A program made the translations under genes and the position numbers. Below, piece after piece: positions 20,267 through 29,548 of a stretch of 64,000 nucleotides of DNA. The DNA is taken from the NCBI GenBank assembly GCA_024180945.1, contig JAKSGN010000005.1, positions 4,116,192 to 4,180,191 on the forward strand, in the 5' to 3' direction. The notes beneath the pieces are model-generated. The model was not told where the DNA came from and did not search any database. It saw only the letters and a list, made by a program, of their open reading frames with translations. Within the stretch, counting starts at the first letter, position 1. Each line of letters opens with the position of its first letter. This stretch comes from Macrophomina tecta. Its lineage: Eukaryota > Ascomycota > Dothideomycetes > Botryosphaeriales > Botryosphaeriaceae.

Positions 20267-22087
20267 ATGGCACCAGGATCTCAGATGGAGGTCGACCCGG
20301 CCGAGGGTCACGTTCAGGGTGTCCAGGGGCCAGCTCAGCCCGCACAGCAAACGGAGCCCACCAGAGCTGAGCTCTTGCAGCTCATCGAGGAGCTGAAGAC
20401 TCAGAACGCTCGACTGATCGAGCATACGACAAAGCGGAGCGCTACCAAGGTTAAGGTAGCGGCACCCGAGAAGTTCGATGGGGACAGGAAGAAGCTCCAA
20501 TCCTTCCTGCTTCAGATGAAACGTTACCTCCAGTTCAACCAAGCACAGTTCGACAACGACGCCGAAGCGGTGCTCTTCGCATCAACCTACCTCAGAGGAA
20601 CGGCAGAGGCATGGATGGAACCATACCTTCGCGACCACCTAGCCAACGAACACTCTCTCGAGAAAAGACGAGAAAAGACCAAGGAAATCTTCGACACCTA
20701 CACGGGATTCGCAGACAACCTTAAGGCCACTTTCAACGATCGAGACGAAGTCCGCAAAGCCTCTAACGATATCATGACCGTTAAACAACTGGGATCTGTA
20801 GCTGTCTACGCAACCAAGTTTCAACAGCTTGCAGCCTACCTCGAATGGTCAGACGAGACTTTCCGCGACCTCTTCTACAAAGGCCTGAAGGAAGAAGTCA
20901 AGAAGAACATGATTACCCACGAATACCCATCCACCTTCCAGAAGATGGTAGACCTTGCGTCTCAGATCGACGGTCGCATGTACGAATGGAAAATGGGTTC
21001 TCGACAAGCCAACACCTCGAAGCCTCGCCGTGAAAGAACAACCCTCGAAGGCGAAGACGCTATGGCCCTCGACGCGGCCAACCGACAGGATTCCAAGAAG
21101 GGGAACAACAACGGTCGAAACAACAACAAGAAGCCCAAAGCACCTAACCCGAACTGGACGGACGAGCAAAAACAACGCTACAAGGATCGACTCTGCATCA
21201 CCTGCGGAAGTGACAAGCACTTCTCTCCCAAGTGTCCGCAGAACCCTCGCAACAAGAAAGACGGAAAGCAGACCTCGAGCGCTCAACGCGAAGCATCGGG
21301 TGCATCCCGCCAAGACAACCACGATACGCTGCACTGGACAGCCTGCTACGACGATGACTGCCAGATGCACCAAAGCAGCAAGGACATATCGGGATGGTAC
21401 CCCCACGAACCACGACAATTCGGTATGATGACTAGGAACGAAGAAGTCACCGAGGCCGACGATATTATTGACAGCTTTCCCTTGGACGAGGAGCTCGTAA
21501 ACAGCGAAACCGGAGAACTATACGACTCAACGGACAGCGAAGCAGAAGCTGTGCCGGACCCCACAGCTCTTCCGGAACTCGAGCGCCTCGCAGCCAAGTA
21601 TGGGATTAGCGCAGAAATGACGGACGAGAACGACCAACTCGCCCAGGTAATCTGGATTCCCCACGAGAGAGGATTGGCCCTCACGGTGCTGTGGACATGG
21701 CGCCAAGGGACCCTCTGGGAAACCCGAATCGAGCAAGATGGGAAGAAGTACGAACTCATCGTCACGAAGGAAACCGCGCTTGTGACACTTCATCATCAAG
21801 GAATGACCGCTCGACAGCAAGCAGACTACGACTCCCTCCGAGAGTTAGCAAGGATTCTTTGCCAACACGGCACGGCAACCATCCAGAACCACACACTTCA
21901 GTGGATACCGGACGAGAAACTCAACATGCCAACCTTCCGATACCAGGTGCGAAAGGACATAGTCTACCAGCGGAAACAGTTGCGCACCAATAAATGGACC
22001 AACTGGAAACAAGCATACCTTCAAGTCAACGAATGGGAAGACTACATGCACAGTGAAGTCTATGGCTATCCGAAGCCAAAAAACTAG
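20267..22087 (+). CDS. gag: chromovirus Gag (606 aa)
   Basis: The open frame starts 92 bases after the 5' LTR. The Gag core is recognisable from KFDGDRKKLQSFLLQMKRYL through the FNDRDEVRKA...VAVYATKFQQLAAYL capsid-like region. A zinc knuckle CITCGSDKHFSPKC (CX2CX4HX4C) follows a basic, Asn/Lys-rich linker. About 230 residues follow the knuckle, acidic first, longer than a minimal fungal Gag. It assembles the particle and packages RNA. The last codons are CCA AAA AAC TAG, forming an in-frame slippery heptamer, so Pol is probably made as a Gag-Pol fusion. No defects. Confidence 0.9.
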   Translation: MAPGSQMEVDPAEGHVQGVQGPAQPAQQTEPTRAELLQLIEELKTQNARLIEHTTKRSATKVKVAAPEKFDGDRKKLQSFLLQMKRYLQFNQAQFDNDAEAVLFASTYLRGTAEAWMEPYLRDHLANEHSLEKRREKTKEIFDTYTGFADNLKATFNDRDEVRKASNDIMTVKQLGSVAVYATKFQQLAAYLEWSDETFRDLFYKGLKEEVKKNMITHEYPSTFQKMVDLASQIDGRMYEWKMGSRQANTSKPRRERTTLEGEDAMALDAANRQDSKKGNNNGRNNNKKPKAPNPNWTDEQKQRYKDRLCITCGSDKHFSPKCPQNPRNKKDGKQTSSAQREASGASRQDNHDTLHWTACYDDDCQMHQSSKDISGWYPHEPRQFGMMTRNEEVTEADDIIDSFPLDEELVNSETGELYDSTDSEAEAVPDPTALPELERLAAKYGISAEMTDENDQLAQVIWIPHERGLALTVLWTWRQGTLWETRIEQDGKKYELIVTKETALVTLHHQGMTARQQADYDSLRELARILCQHGTATIQNHTLQWIPDEKLNMPTFRYQVRKDIVYQRKQLRTNKWTNWKQAYLQVNEWEDYMHSEVYGYPKPKN

Positions 22088-22121
22088 ACGGCCCTACGGC
22101 ATTGGGATCGACCCAGGGGCC
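22078..22121 (+). promoter_or_regulatory. predicted -1 ribosomal frameshift site between gag and pol
   Basis: The slippery heptamer A AAA AAC (22078-22084) sits in gag phase and is followed at once by the gag stop TAG. Five bases later a stem can form: 22090-22094 GGCCC with 22117-22121 GGGCC. An inner hairpin TGGG (22103-22106) / CCCA (22112-22115) closes a five-base loop. The pol frame is -1 relative to gag and is open through the heptamer. This matches the classical slippery-spacer-structure layout. Confidence 0.8.
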
Positions 22122-22654
22122 ACAGTCTAGGTCCCTTCACATGGTATCACGCACACCGAATACGGAAATTCTCACCGGAAAGAAACTTTGGGGACAATTC
22201 AAGATCACCGGAGTCCTGCGAGGACGCACGATCTCGATACTAGTCGATAGCGGATCAAGCGGAGACTTCATCCATAACGAACTAGTACAAGAATTGAACA
22301 TCCCTTATCGAAAGAAGAAAGAACCCTACTCTCTCAGCGGATTCGACGGAAGAAACGCCGACTACGGAGAAGGATGGGTACGCATCGAAACAGAAGAAGT
22401 CTCACTAGAAATCAACGGACACCCCGATTGGGTCACCCTTGATGTCCAAAGGATCCCGGGACACGACGTTATCCTCGGAATGCCTTGGCTCAGGACTCGC
22501 AACCCCCTTATCGACTGGGCGAGCGATACACTCTTCCTACGACAGGATATTTGGGACATCATCGAAAACCCCGAAAGCAGCTATAAGAACATCAAACAGG
22601 AACTGCTAGACATCTTCCAAGGATACATTTTCAGCATGAAACGGGAAGTAGCCA

Positions 22655-22985
22655 GTGTAAGGCCTGAATGCGGCAACTGTGTAGGCAACTCCGACAATGG
22701 TATAAGTCAGAACCAGGACTGCGACGCGGAAGGCGAAGCCTCCTTGGTAAAATGCAACCCTATCGCAGGAATAAGCCCTACTGAGCGAAACGATACCCCC
22801 GAATCATCAGAAGAAACGCAAGACTCAAACGATGGCGTGAGGCCCAGTGACGGCAGCATCAACGGCAACCTTGGGGAAGGCCTAAGACAGGACCAGGACT
22901 GCAGCGTGCGAAACGCCGCCTCCTCGGTAAAATGCAGCGCCTCAAGCGGAGTAAGCCCTACCGAGTCAAGTATTCCCGAAACCCA
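22655..22985 (+). repeat. imperfect tandem duplication in the protease-RT linker
   Basis: Two consecutive segments encode matching blocks in the same order: VRP, then QDC, S-VKC, G(I/V)SPTE. Unit 1 starts near 22655 and unit 2 near 22834, a period of roughly 180 bp. The cysteines are kept in both units. Confidence 0.55.
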
Positions 22986-24061
22986 GGTACAACACCTGTC
23001 ACGAAGGACTACGCGGAGAAAGCGCAAGGCCAAGAGTAAGGCTTCGCGGAAGCAATTGGCAGCCCCCGAACCTCCCGTAGACGTCCAGACAATCTCAGGA
23101 GAGGCATTCAGGCGTATGCGACGCCAAGGACAACAGGTCTGCCTCATGTACATCAAACCCTCACCGGCGGTGCAACAGAGAGCATTGGCCAGGGCCCAAC
23201 GGGAAAGGCCAAGGGATGAGGACTGTCCAACTCCCATCGGAGGAGATGATCCTGCGAGGATCAAGAAAGGACAACACGGTAGTTTGGAGATGTGGCAGCA
23301 ACCACAAGGAACACCTCCAATACCAGAAATGGAAACGGTACCCGACGAGTATTGGGACTTAGCTGCCGTTTGCCAAGAAAGAGGAAAGGGAGACTTGCCA
23401 AAGCATCAACCATGGGACCACGAGATTCCGCTCAAGCCAGGAACGAAACCGGCTTGTAAGCCTATCTACTCCTTATCGAAGAAGGAAATGGAGGCTTTGA
23501 AGGAATACATCGAGAAGAACCTCGAGCGAGGATACATTCGGCCATCAACATCATCAGCCGGATATCCAATCCTCTTCGTCCCCAAGAAGAATGGCAAGTT
23601 ACGCCTCTGTGTCGACTATCGACAGCTCAACGACATCACGATCAAGAACCGATACCCGCTCCCACGCATCGACGAGCTCCAGGACAAGCTAGGGAATGCA
23701 AAGTACTTCACGAAGCTGGACTTACGGGACGGATACCACTTGGTCAGGATCAAAGAAGGGGAAGAATGGAAGACAGCCTTCCGCACAAGACTAGGACTTT
23801 ACGAGTATACGGTTATGCCATTCGGGCTTACCAACGCGCCAGCAACCTTTCAGTCGCTCGTCAACGACACGCTGCGCGAATACTTGGACATCTTCTGCCT
23901 GGCTTACCTCGACGATATCCTCATCTTCTCAGAAACACTCGAGGAACATAAGAAGCATGTCAGGAAAGTCCTAGAAACCCTCCAAGCCAAGAACCTGACC
24001 ATCGCACCCGATAAATGCGAGTGGCACGTACGGAGGACAGAATTCTTAGGCTTCATCATCA

Positions 24062-24072
24062 CCCCCGGACAT
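24062..24072 (+). repeat. left target-site duplication of LINE5
   Basis: CCCCCGGACAT here is repeated exactly at 25310-25320, on the other side of LINE5. The 11-bp duplication marks target-primed insertion into pol. Confidence 0.85.
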
Positions 24073-25309
24073 TTATTTATTTATTTATTTATTTAGTTTA
24101 ACGTCCTTCTTGAGTCAGAGACTATCAAAGACGGGCTTTAGAAGCCGTTTCTAGTTATACATTTTCTAGAGGCTCCTTGTAAAAGAAGCATTCTAGGAGA
24201 GCACAAGGAATAGTAGACTTAAAAGCCAAACGAGAGGCAGGCCTCTAAGGAGATAGTATAAGAGAATAGTAATAGAAAACAAAGGAGTGTAAGCGTCGGA
24301 CGTATTTAAACCCCGTCGGGCGTGTTGTTAAGAATCCACCGGCGCGTAGATATCTTGGTTTTTCTAAGAAACTCAGCTGTTGCTTGAGCGCCTTTATTTG
24401 TAGTGAATAGGTCCGTAAGATTAAGAATAGGTTTCTCCAGAGCGTCTTTTATAGAGAGCCTTTCAGCTCTATATAAATAACAGTCTAAGAGGAGATGTCT
24501 CGGTGTTTGCTTTGCCGTACCAGAGCAGTAGCATCTATCATCCTCTACATGGTTAAAACGGTAGAGATAGGACTTGAAGTACCCGTGTCCAATCTTCAGC
24601 TGGTAGAAGGAGGAAGCTGTTTCCCTTACTGTAGTAGGGGCGATCAGCTTCCTCTTTATCTTCCAGGTAAATGCTTTACTGTAGGCTGAGCTGGGAACTG
24701 ATAAGAGCTGGCTTTTCCACTCGTTGTAGAGAACTTCTTTTAGTTGCATTCCGTAGAATGCAACAGAAGTGTCTTCTGTTGTAGGGGGGATTAACGTTGC
24801 TTGTTTAGCAAGTCTGTCGGCCTCCTCATTTCCGTGCACGTTGACGTGCCCCGGAACCCATTCAACCGTGACTTTGTTGTCCCTGTCTCTTAGCTGCCTG
24901 GCAGCGTGAATTGCCCGTTGCTGCCACCGTTGGCCAGGCGTGTTGTTAGGGTGTTTGAGCCTCAAGAGTGCAGCCTGGTTATCCGCAAAGACTCTTATAT
25001 CTTTTGACTTGTACCCATGTTTGTTGGCTAGCTCAAGGGCAGTGGTTATGCCATCAAGTTCACCGTTATAAACGAGAGCGTTGGGACCAATATTCTTAGT
25101 AGCTCTTACTTGGATTTTGTCTCTGGATTGGCTGTAATCTAACAGTACCACTCCAACACCTATTCCCATTCCCTGAGGAAGTGATGAGGCATCAGAGTAG
25201 AGAGCTATAAGATTGTCCGGGGCCTCTGCCAACGCTTTTGAGTGCTCAGTAGCAGCATCTGCTTTGCTTAAGGTGGAGATCTCTGTATTGTAGGGAGTGT
25301 ACCCGGCCC
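24073..25309 (-). mobile_element. LINE5: 5'-truncated LINE inserted in chromovirus pol
   Basis: A 1237-bp minus-strand LINE 3' fragment lies between two copies of an 11-bp target duplication. Its 3' tail is (TAAA)n, seen as TTTA repeats at 24073-24096, unlike the (ATC)n tails of LINE1-4. Only the RNase H end of ORF2 is present. The sharp duplications and exact junctions indicate a fairly recent insertion. Confidence 0.88.
24306..25309 (-). pseudogene. LINE5 ORF2 remnant: RNase H and C-terminal zinc motif
   Basis: About 330 codons of the ORF2 C-terminus are open. They contain RNase H motifs LYSDASSLPQGMG, VYNGELDG, VFADNQAALLRL and GNEEADRLAK, then the CYCSGTAKQTPRHLLLDC zinc motif and stop. 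The first residues read through from the pol target on the antisense strand and are not element sequence. It is closest in style to the LINE4 remnant (29791-31284). No endonuclease or RT is present. Confidence 0.8.
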
Positions 25310-25320
25310 CCCCCGGACAT
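25310..25320 (+). repeat. right target-site duplication of LINE5
   Basis: Exact copy of the 11 bases at 24062-24072. Confidence 0.85.
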
Positions 25321-27463
25321 GTCGGTATGGACGACTCGAAACTGGACTCCATCAAGGGATGGCCAGTACCAAAGACAATCAAGGAAGTACAGTCCTTCCT
25401 TGGATTCGCGAACTTCTACGGGAAGTTCATCTGGAACTACTCAAAGGTCACGGAACCTTTAACGCGACTCACTCAGAAGGAGCATGGTTTCCAATGGGGA
25501 GACGATCAGCAGCAAGCCTTCGATTCGCTGAAGAGGATGTTTTGCGAAGCACCCGTCTTGGGGATATACGATCCCGACAAACCGATCGAAGTAGAAACTG
25601 ATGCGTCAGGATTCGCCCTAGGAGCATGTCTCAGCCAGCCTGACGATGAAGGCAGATGGCATCCGATCGCGTTCTACTCAAGAAAGTTCACCCCGGCAGA
25701 GCTCAACTACGACACTCACGACAAGGAGCTCTTGGCCATCGTCTCAGCATTCAAGCACTGGAGACACTACTTGGAAGGAGCCGAACAGCAGGTGATAGTG
25801 CATTGTGACCATCAGAATCTCACGCGCTTCACCACGACCAAGGAGCTGAACCGACGACAAGTTCGCTGGTCACAAGAATTGGCATCCTACAATTTCAAGA
25901 TCACGCACAGAAAAGGTGTAGATAACGCCGCCGCTGACGCGCTCAGCAGAAGGGTAGACTACATGGAAGGAAGAATCGAGCCGCAACCTGCAGTACTGCA
26001 GTGGACAAGCGATGGATCGCTCACCCTTGCCAGACAGTCTTTCCCAATGCTTCGCATCGAGTCAAACCCGTGGCATCAGAAGATCCGAGAAGCATACGCT
26101 CAGGACTCCTTCGCGCAGGAACTTTTAGCGCTTGAGGACGACCCGCGTGTTGCTCGAGATAGAGAAGGAACGCTTCTCTTCAAAGGATTAATCTATGTCC
26201 CGACAAGACTGCGAGAAGCACTCGTCAAAGACATGCACGTAGCACCCGCGCATGGACATCAGGGCATCGACAGAACGACCGAGAGGATCACGCAAAACTT
26301 CTACTTTCCAGGATTACGGAAAATGGTCCAGCGTATAGTTTCGCAATGCGACCTTTGCATCCGAAGCAAAGCCGCGACACACGCTCCGTACGGACAACTA
26401 CAACCCCTGGAAGTACCAGAACGACCATGGCAATGGATCACGCTAGACTTCATCACGAAGCTACCAGAGTCTAGAGATCCGCTCACAGGAGTCAAGTTCG
26501 ACTCAATCCTAGTCTTCGTCGACAGACTCACGAAGTACGCATACTTCTTGCCCTACCTCGAGGCATCGAATGCAGAACAGCTAGCCCACACGTTTCTCCG
26601 ATACATCTTCGCGGATCACGGAATGCCGGAAGTATTGGTCTCGGACAGGGACAAGCTGATGAGATCGGAATTTTGGCAAACGCTTATGCGCCAGCTTGGA
26701 GCAAAGAACAAACTCTCTACAACGGCACACGCGCAAACCGACGGCCAGACAGAACGGATGAACCGGACTCTCGAACAATATCTCCGCTGTTACATCAACT
26801 ACCCGCAGGATGACTGGGCCACATGGCTACCCATGGCACAATTCTCCTACAACAGCGCTAAACAAGAGTCAACCAACGTATCCCCGTTCTTTGCCAACTA
26901 TGGGTTCGAACCAGACGCGTATAGAGAAGCCATCCCAAGCAGAAAATTGGCCCAAAAAGGCGTCCTCAAGGCCGAGCAGCTAAGAGGATTGCACAAAGCC
27001 ATCGGTCTCGACCTCGAATATGTACGCATTATGATGTCCAAATACTACAACAGACGGCACCAGGCGGCACCGAACCTAAAAGAGGGGGATAAAGTGTACC
27101 TCCTCACGAAAAACATCAAATCAAAGCGACCGAGCGACAAATTGGATTTCAAGAAAATCGGCCCATTCGAAATTGCAGAGAAACTCGGAGAAGTCACGTA
27201 TCGACTCAAATTGCCTAACACACGGATGAATTCCACCTTTCACGTGGCAATGCTCGAGCCAGCACCAGAAAACGCCACCATCCCAGAAACTCAGGAAGAG
27301 ATTGTACCAGAAAACCCCGACGCCGAAGAAGACCAGTACCCAGTCGAAAAGATTCTGGACTGCAAGCGGTTCGGTCGTCAGCTCAAATATCTCGTCAAAT
27401 GGGAAGGATACGGGAACGAGGACAACCAATGGGTGCCTAAGGACGACATACACCCAGACCTTG

Positions 27464-28230
27464 TCACAGAATTCCACCGTCAAAATCCCGACCTCCCACG
27501 GAGACGAGGTCGTCCCCGAACGAGAACGACGGAAAACCCTCAAGAACCGTCGGATCCATCGCAAACGGGGATAAACGGGCAGAATTCACAGGCTCGGGAG
27601 AACGAGACGATCGCACCTCAGCCCCAGGTTCGCCAGCCGACTCAGCCGCCTGCGGCGCAGCAGGATCCACCGACTCGTGACGTGGCCGTTTTGACAAGGA
27701 GCCCTCAGAATTTTCAGGGTCAGGAGAGCCCCCGGAAGAACCCTCCGCCTCGGAGCGTTCCAGCTCCTCAAGGGAGTCAAACCCCATACGAATCATTCGA
27801 GAACGACGCTCCTTCAGAAAGCGCTGCTGTCTGCGTAACCGCTCCAACTTGGCAGCCGCCGTTTGCAAGGCAGCAAAGGTCGCACTCTCCTCGGCCTCCA
27901 AACGTGCTTGTTCCCGGTCAAGCTTATCCACTAGAGAAGGTCAGCAAAAAACAGGGAATGACCAGCGAGAAACCTACAACCCGAGTTACTCGTCTCGGCG
28001 ACATCGCACTCCTTCCGGCGAGCCTTAAGGCAAGCCGCGCAGACCTTAGGATTGTCCGGCAACGCCACGCACTTAGACTCGTGCTCCAAACAGTTGGTAC
28101 AGGGAACCATCTCTACCCCGCTCAGAAGAATATCGCGAAGTTGTCGTTTGCGAGAAAGGGTAGAACGATGTTGCTTAGTCGGACGAGGAATAACCTCGGA
28201 ATCGTCAGGACAGGAACGCTTCAAAGTCAT
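27464..28230 (-). CDS. antisense chromovirus gene: Zn2Cys6-like coiled-coil protein (239 aa, 2 exons)
   Basis: The model on the minus strand is exon 1 28230-27978 and exon 2 27930-27464, with a 47-bp intron (GTAGGT donor, TGCTGAC branch, CTCTAG acceptor). Splicing gives 720 nt in one frame. Residues 44-75 have cysteines spaced CX2CX6CX9CX2CX7C, the spacing of fungal GAL4-type zinc clusters, preceded by a basic stretch (SRKRQLRD). About 60 residues of heptad-rich coiled coil follow (ARLEAEESATFAALQTAAAK onward), then an acidic, Ser-rich tail. The gene lies opposite the post-chromodomain part of Pol and starts 102 bp inside the 3' LTR. DNA binding is an inference from spacing only. Confidence 0.65.
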
Positions 28231-28317
28231 GACGGAAACTTACAGGCAGAGGAAGAAAGGCAAGAGGCCCGCAGGAGGATATACGCAGACGGAAGAATCT
28301 TCGGGCCGAAGATCCCT

Positions 28318-28328
28318 AAAGGGGGGGA
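28318..28328 (+). other. polypurine tract of chromovirus
   Basis: AAAGGGGGGGA lies just before the 3' LTR start at 28332, the expected plus-strand primer. Confidence 0.7.
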
Positions 28329-28331
28329 TAG

Positions 28332-28767
28332 TGTTACGGCACAGCCTTCACGGGAATATAGAAAGGAAGGTGGGGGAGCCTCAGAAGAGACCCCGCCTAG
28401 AAAGATCGTATCACGTGGGCCAGCACGTGACCTTTTCCCCACAGACCCACATGTCGCCCTCAAGAGCCTGGGCTACATAGAGCAACAGTCGCCCAGTGTA
28501 GCCACGGCGACATCCAGCAACACCAGATTGTAGACACTTTCCTACCTGTATATAAACCACACTCCTTAGATAGCATTGACCTTCGTGGTCAACTTCAATA
28601 ACAATTCAGTACATTGTTAGTAACACGGCCTTCGCACGCAGTGCTCAGTCTCATCACGTGTTCGACTTGCTCTCACCCTCTTCTTGTACCCACTCAAGGA
28701 AATCCTTCGACAGGTTTTCTCCCTCTTTGGTGTTTGGATCCTTAGAGGCAGAGGCCCGCTCGTTACA
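28332..28767 (+). repeat. 3' LTR of chromovirus (436 bp)
   Basis: It begins TGTTACGGCACAGCC and ends CTCGTTACA, and has TATATAAA at 28549-28556. The end adjoins MULE sequence at 28768 directly, which fixes the LTR border. Confidence 0.85.
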
Positions 28768-28961
28768 TCTTGGACCGCGTAAGAGACCTCGACATCAGTA
28801 GAAGATTTTGAGCAAGTATTAGCCTCTATTTCGAGGTCTAGACATCGATGCACATTGATGGTTGTAATTTATTTTGGCGCTAGTTAAGGTATGGCTAGCG
28901 TTGGGGACAAATCTCATCTTGGGGACAAATCTCAAAACGTTGGGGACAAATCTCACTAGCC
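28768..28961 (+). mobile_element. 3' end fragment of a second MULE copy
   Basis: This starts with the last transposase codons (CTTGGACCGCGTAAGAGACC), has the same 3' UTR as 3750-3955 apart from a short deletion, and ends with the three TTGGGGACAAATCTCA-type repeats. The chromovirus 3' LTR sits immediately upstream, so the LTR element lies against or in this MULE copy. Confidence 0.85.
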
Positions 28962-28974
28962 CACAGGCAGACCA

Positions 28975-29077
28975 TTAAGTTAACGGTTGGATGAACCGTA
29001 ATCCCAATGTAGTGTAGCGCAGATTATAGCGTTCTCTTCCCTATGGCCCGCGGAGGCCGACGGGGCGTATGAATCAT
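28975..29077 (+). mobile_element. LINE1-type 3' end fragment
   Basis: About 100 bp match the LINE1 3' UTR end (reverse complement of 8290-8400), including GGCCGACGGGGCGTATGAAT and a short TCATCATCA tail. It is on the plus strand and extremely 5'-truncated. Confidence 0.7.
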
Positions 29078-29548
29078 CATCAGAGCATGACGTAAGTAGA
29101 ATCATGGCACCTGTTGGAAAGAATAGGTGCGCAGGGAGTCATAACAGAGACGTTCGATTCCTAACATTACTGCATCTGTGAGATCCCAATTGAACGTGCA
29201 AGTGGTTTCTCCGTTAGTCTTCTAATACGATGATTGGGTAAGTGGATTGCCACAACGTCATACTTATCGAAGTGCATCTTGAATGAAATCACATGGCCGG
29301 AACAGGTAAGCGAAACCGAGCGCTGGACCCTCAATCTGCTGCCACTGGTTGTCCGTCTACACTTACGTAGGCCATCCCAGAAAGCTGCATTTACACTTTG
29401 TACGTTGCCTGCTATCTATGCATCCGAGGTGTTTTCAAATCCATGGCTTTTTGCCAGCTGAATCCTGCGATAATATTCACTGTTTGATGCCTTCTCCATC
29501 ATAATTTTGTTGACCACCGGATCCTCCTGCCAAAGCATGCGCAAGTAC
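29078..29548. other. unassigned stretch
   Basis: No coding or repeat motif was recognised between the LINE 3' fragment and the tail of LINE4. Confidence 0.45.

Larger units (their letters stand above)
22088..24072 (+). pseudogene. pol: chromovirus Pol, 5' part: protease and reverse transcriptase (cut by LINE5)
   Basis: The frame enters by -1 frameshift; the first ATG is at 22141. Retropepsin is marked by VDSGSSGDFIHN near 22243-22280. A variable linker with an imperfect about 60-residue tandem duplication follows (about 22655-22985). Reverse transcriptase begins about 23395 and has DYRQLNDITIKNRYPLP, PFGLTNAPATFQ and catalytic YLDD near 23907. The reading is interrupted after FLGFIITPGH at 24072, where LINE5 begins. 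It continues in the same frame at 25321, because the inserted length (1248 bp including the duplicated target) is a multiple of three. LINE5 nevertheless supplies stops. Confidence 0.88.
25321..28533 (+). pseudogene. pol: chromovirus Pol, 3' part: RNase H, integrase, chromodomain
   Basis: This continues RT after the LINE5 gap (SIKGWPVPKTIKEVQSFLGF). RNase H follows (TDASGFALGACL, HDKELLAIV, HRKGVDNAAADALSR). The integrase has an HHCC-type zinc domain (HQGIDRT...CDLC) and a DDE core (LDFITKLP, SDRDKLMRS, QTDGQTERMNRTLEQYLR). A chromodomain follows near 27340-27480 (YPVEKILDCKRFG...YLVKWEGYG), which would direct insertion to marked chromatin. The frame stays open to 28533, into the 3' LTR, as Pro/Gln-rich sequence. 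That extension overlaps an antisense two-exon gene and may not be real Pol. Confidence 0.88.
14059..28767 (+). mobile_element. Ty3/gypsy chromovirus with two LINE insertions
   Basis: The order is 5' LTR (14059-14101 and about 19824-20175, split by LINE2), gag 20267-22087, pol 22088-28533 (split by LINE5), polypurine tract about 28318-28328, and 3' LTR 28332-28767. Without the LINEs the element is about 7.75 kb. The two LTRs share the same ends but differ by substitutions and a diverged middle. The flanks do not match: GACAGAC precedes the 5' LTR and TCTTGGACC follows the 3' LTR. So there is no target duplication, and recombination or a mosaic origin is likely. A primer-binding site was not recognised. 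Confidence 0.85.

Noticed and set aside
27500..28533. Sense Pol extension beyond the chromodomain as a real domain
   Set aside because: Low-complexity Pro/Gln sequence, then arbitrary sequence entering the LTR. It is more likely kept open by the antisense gene on the other strand, though I cannot prove it.
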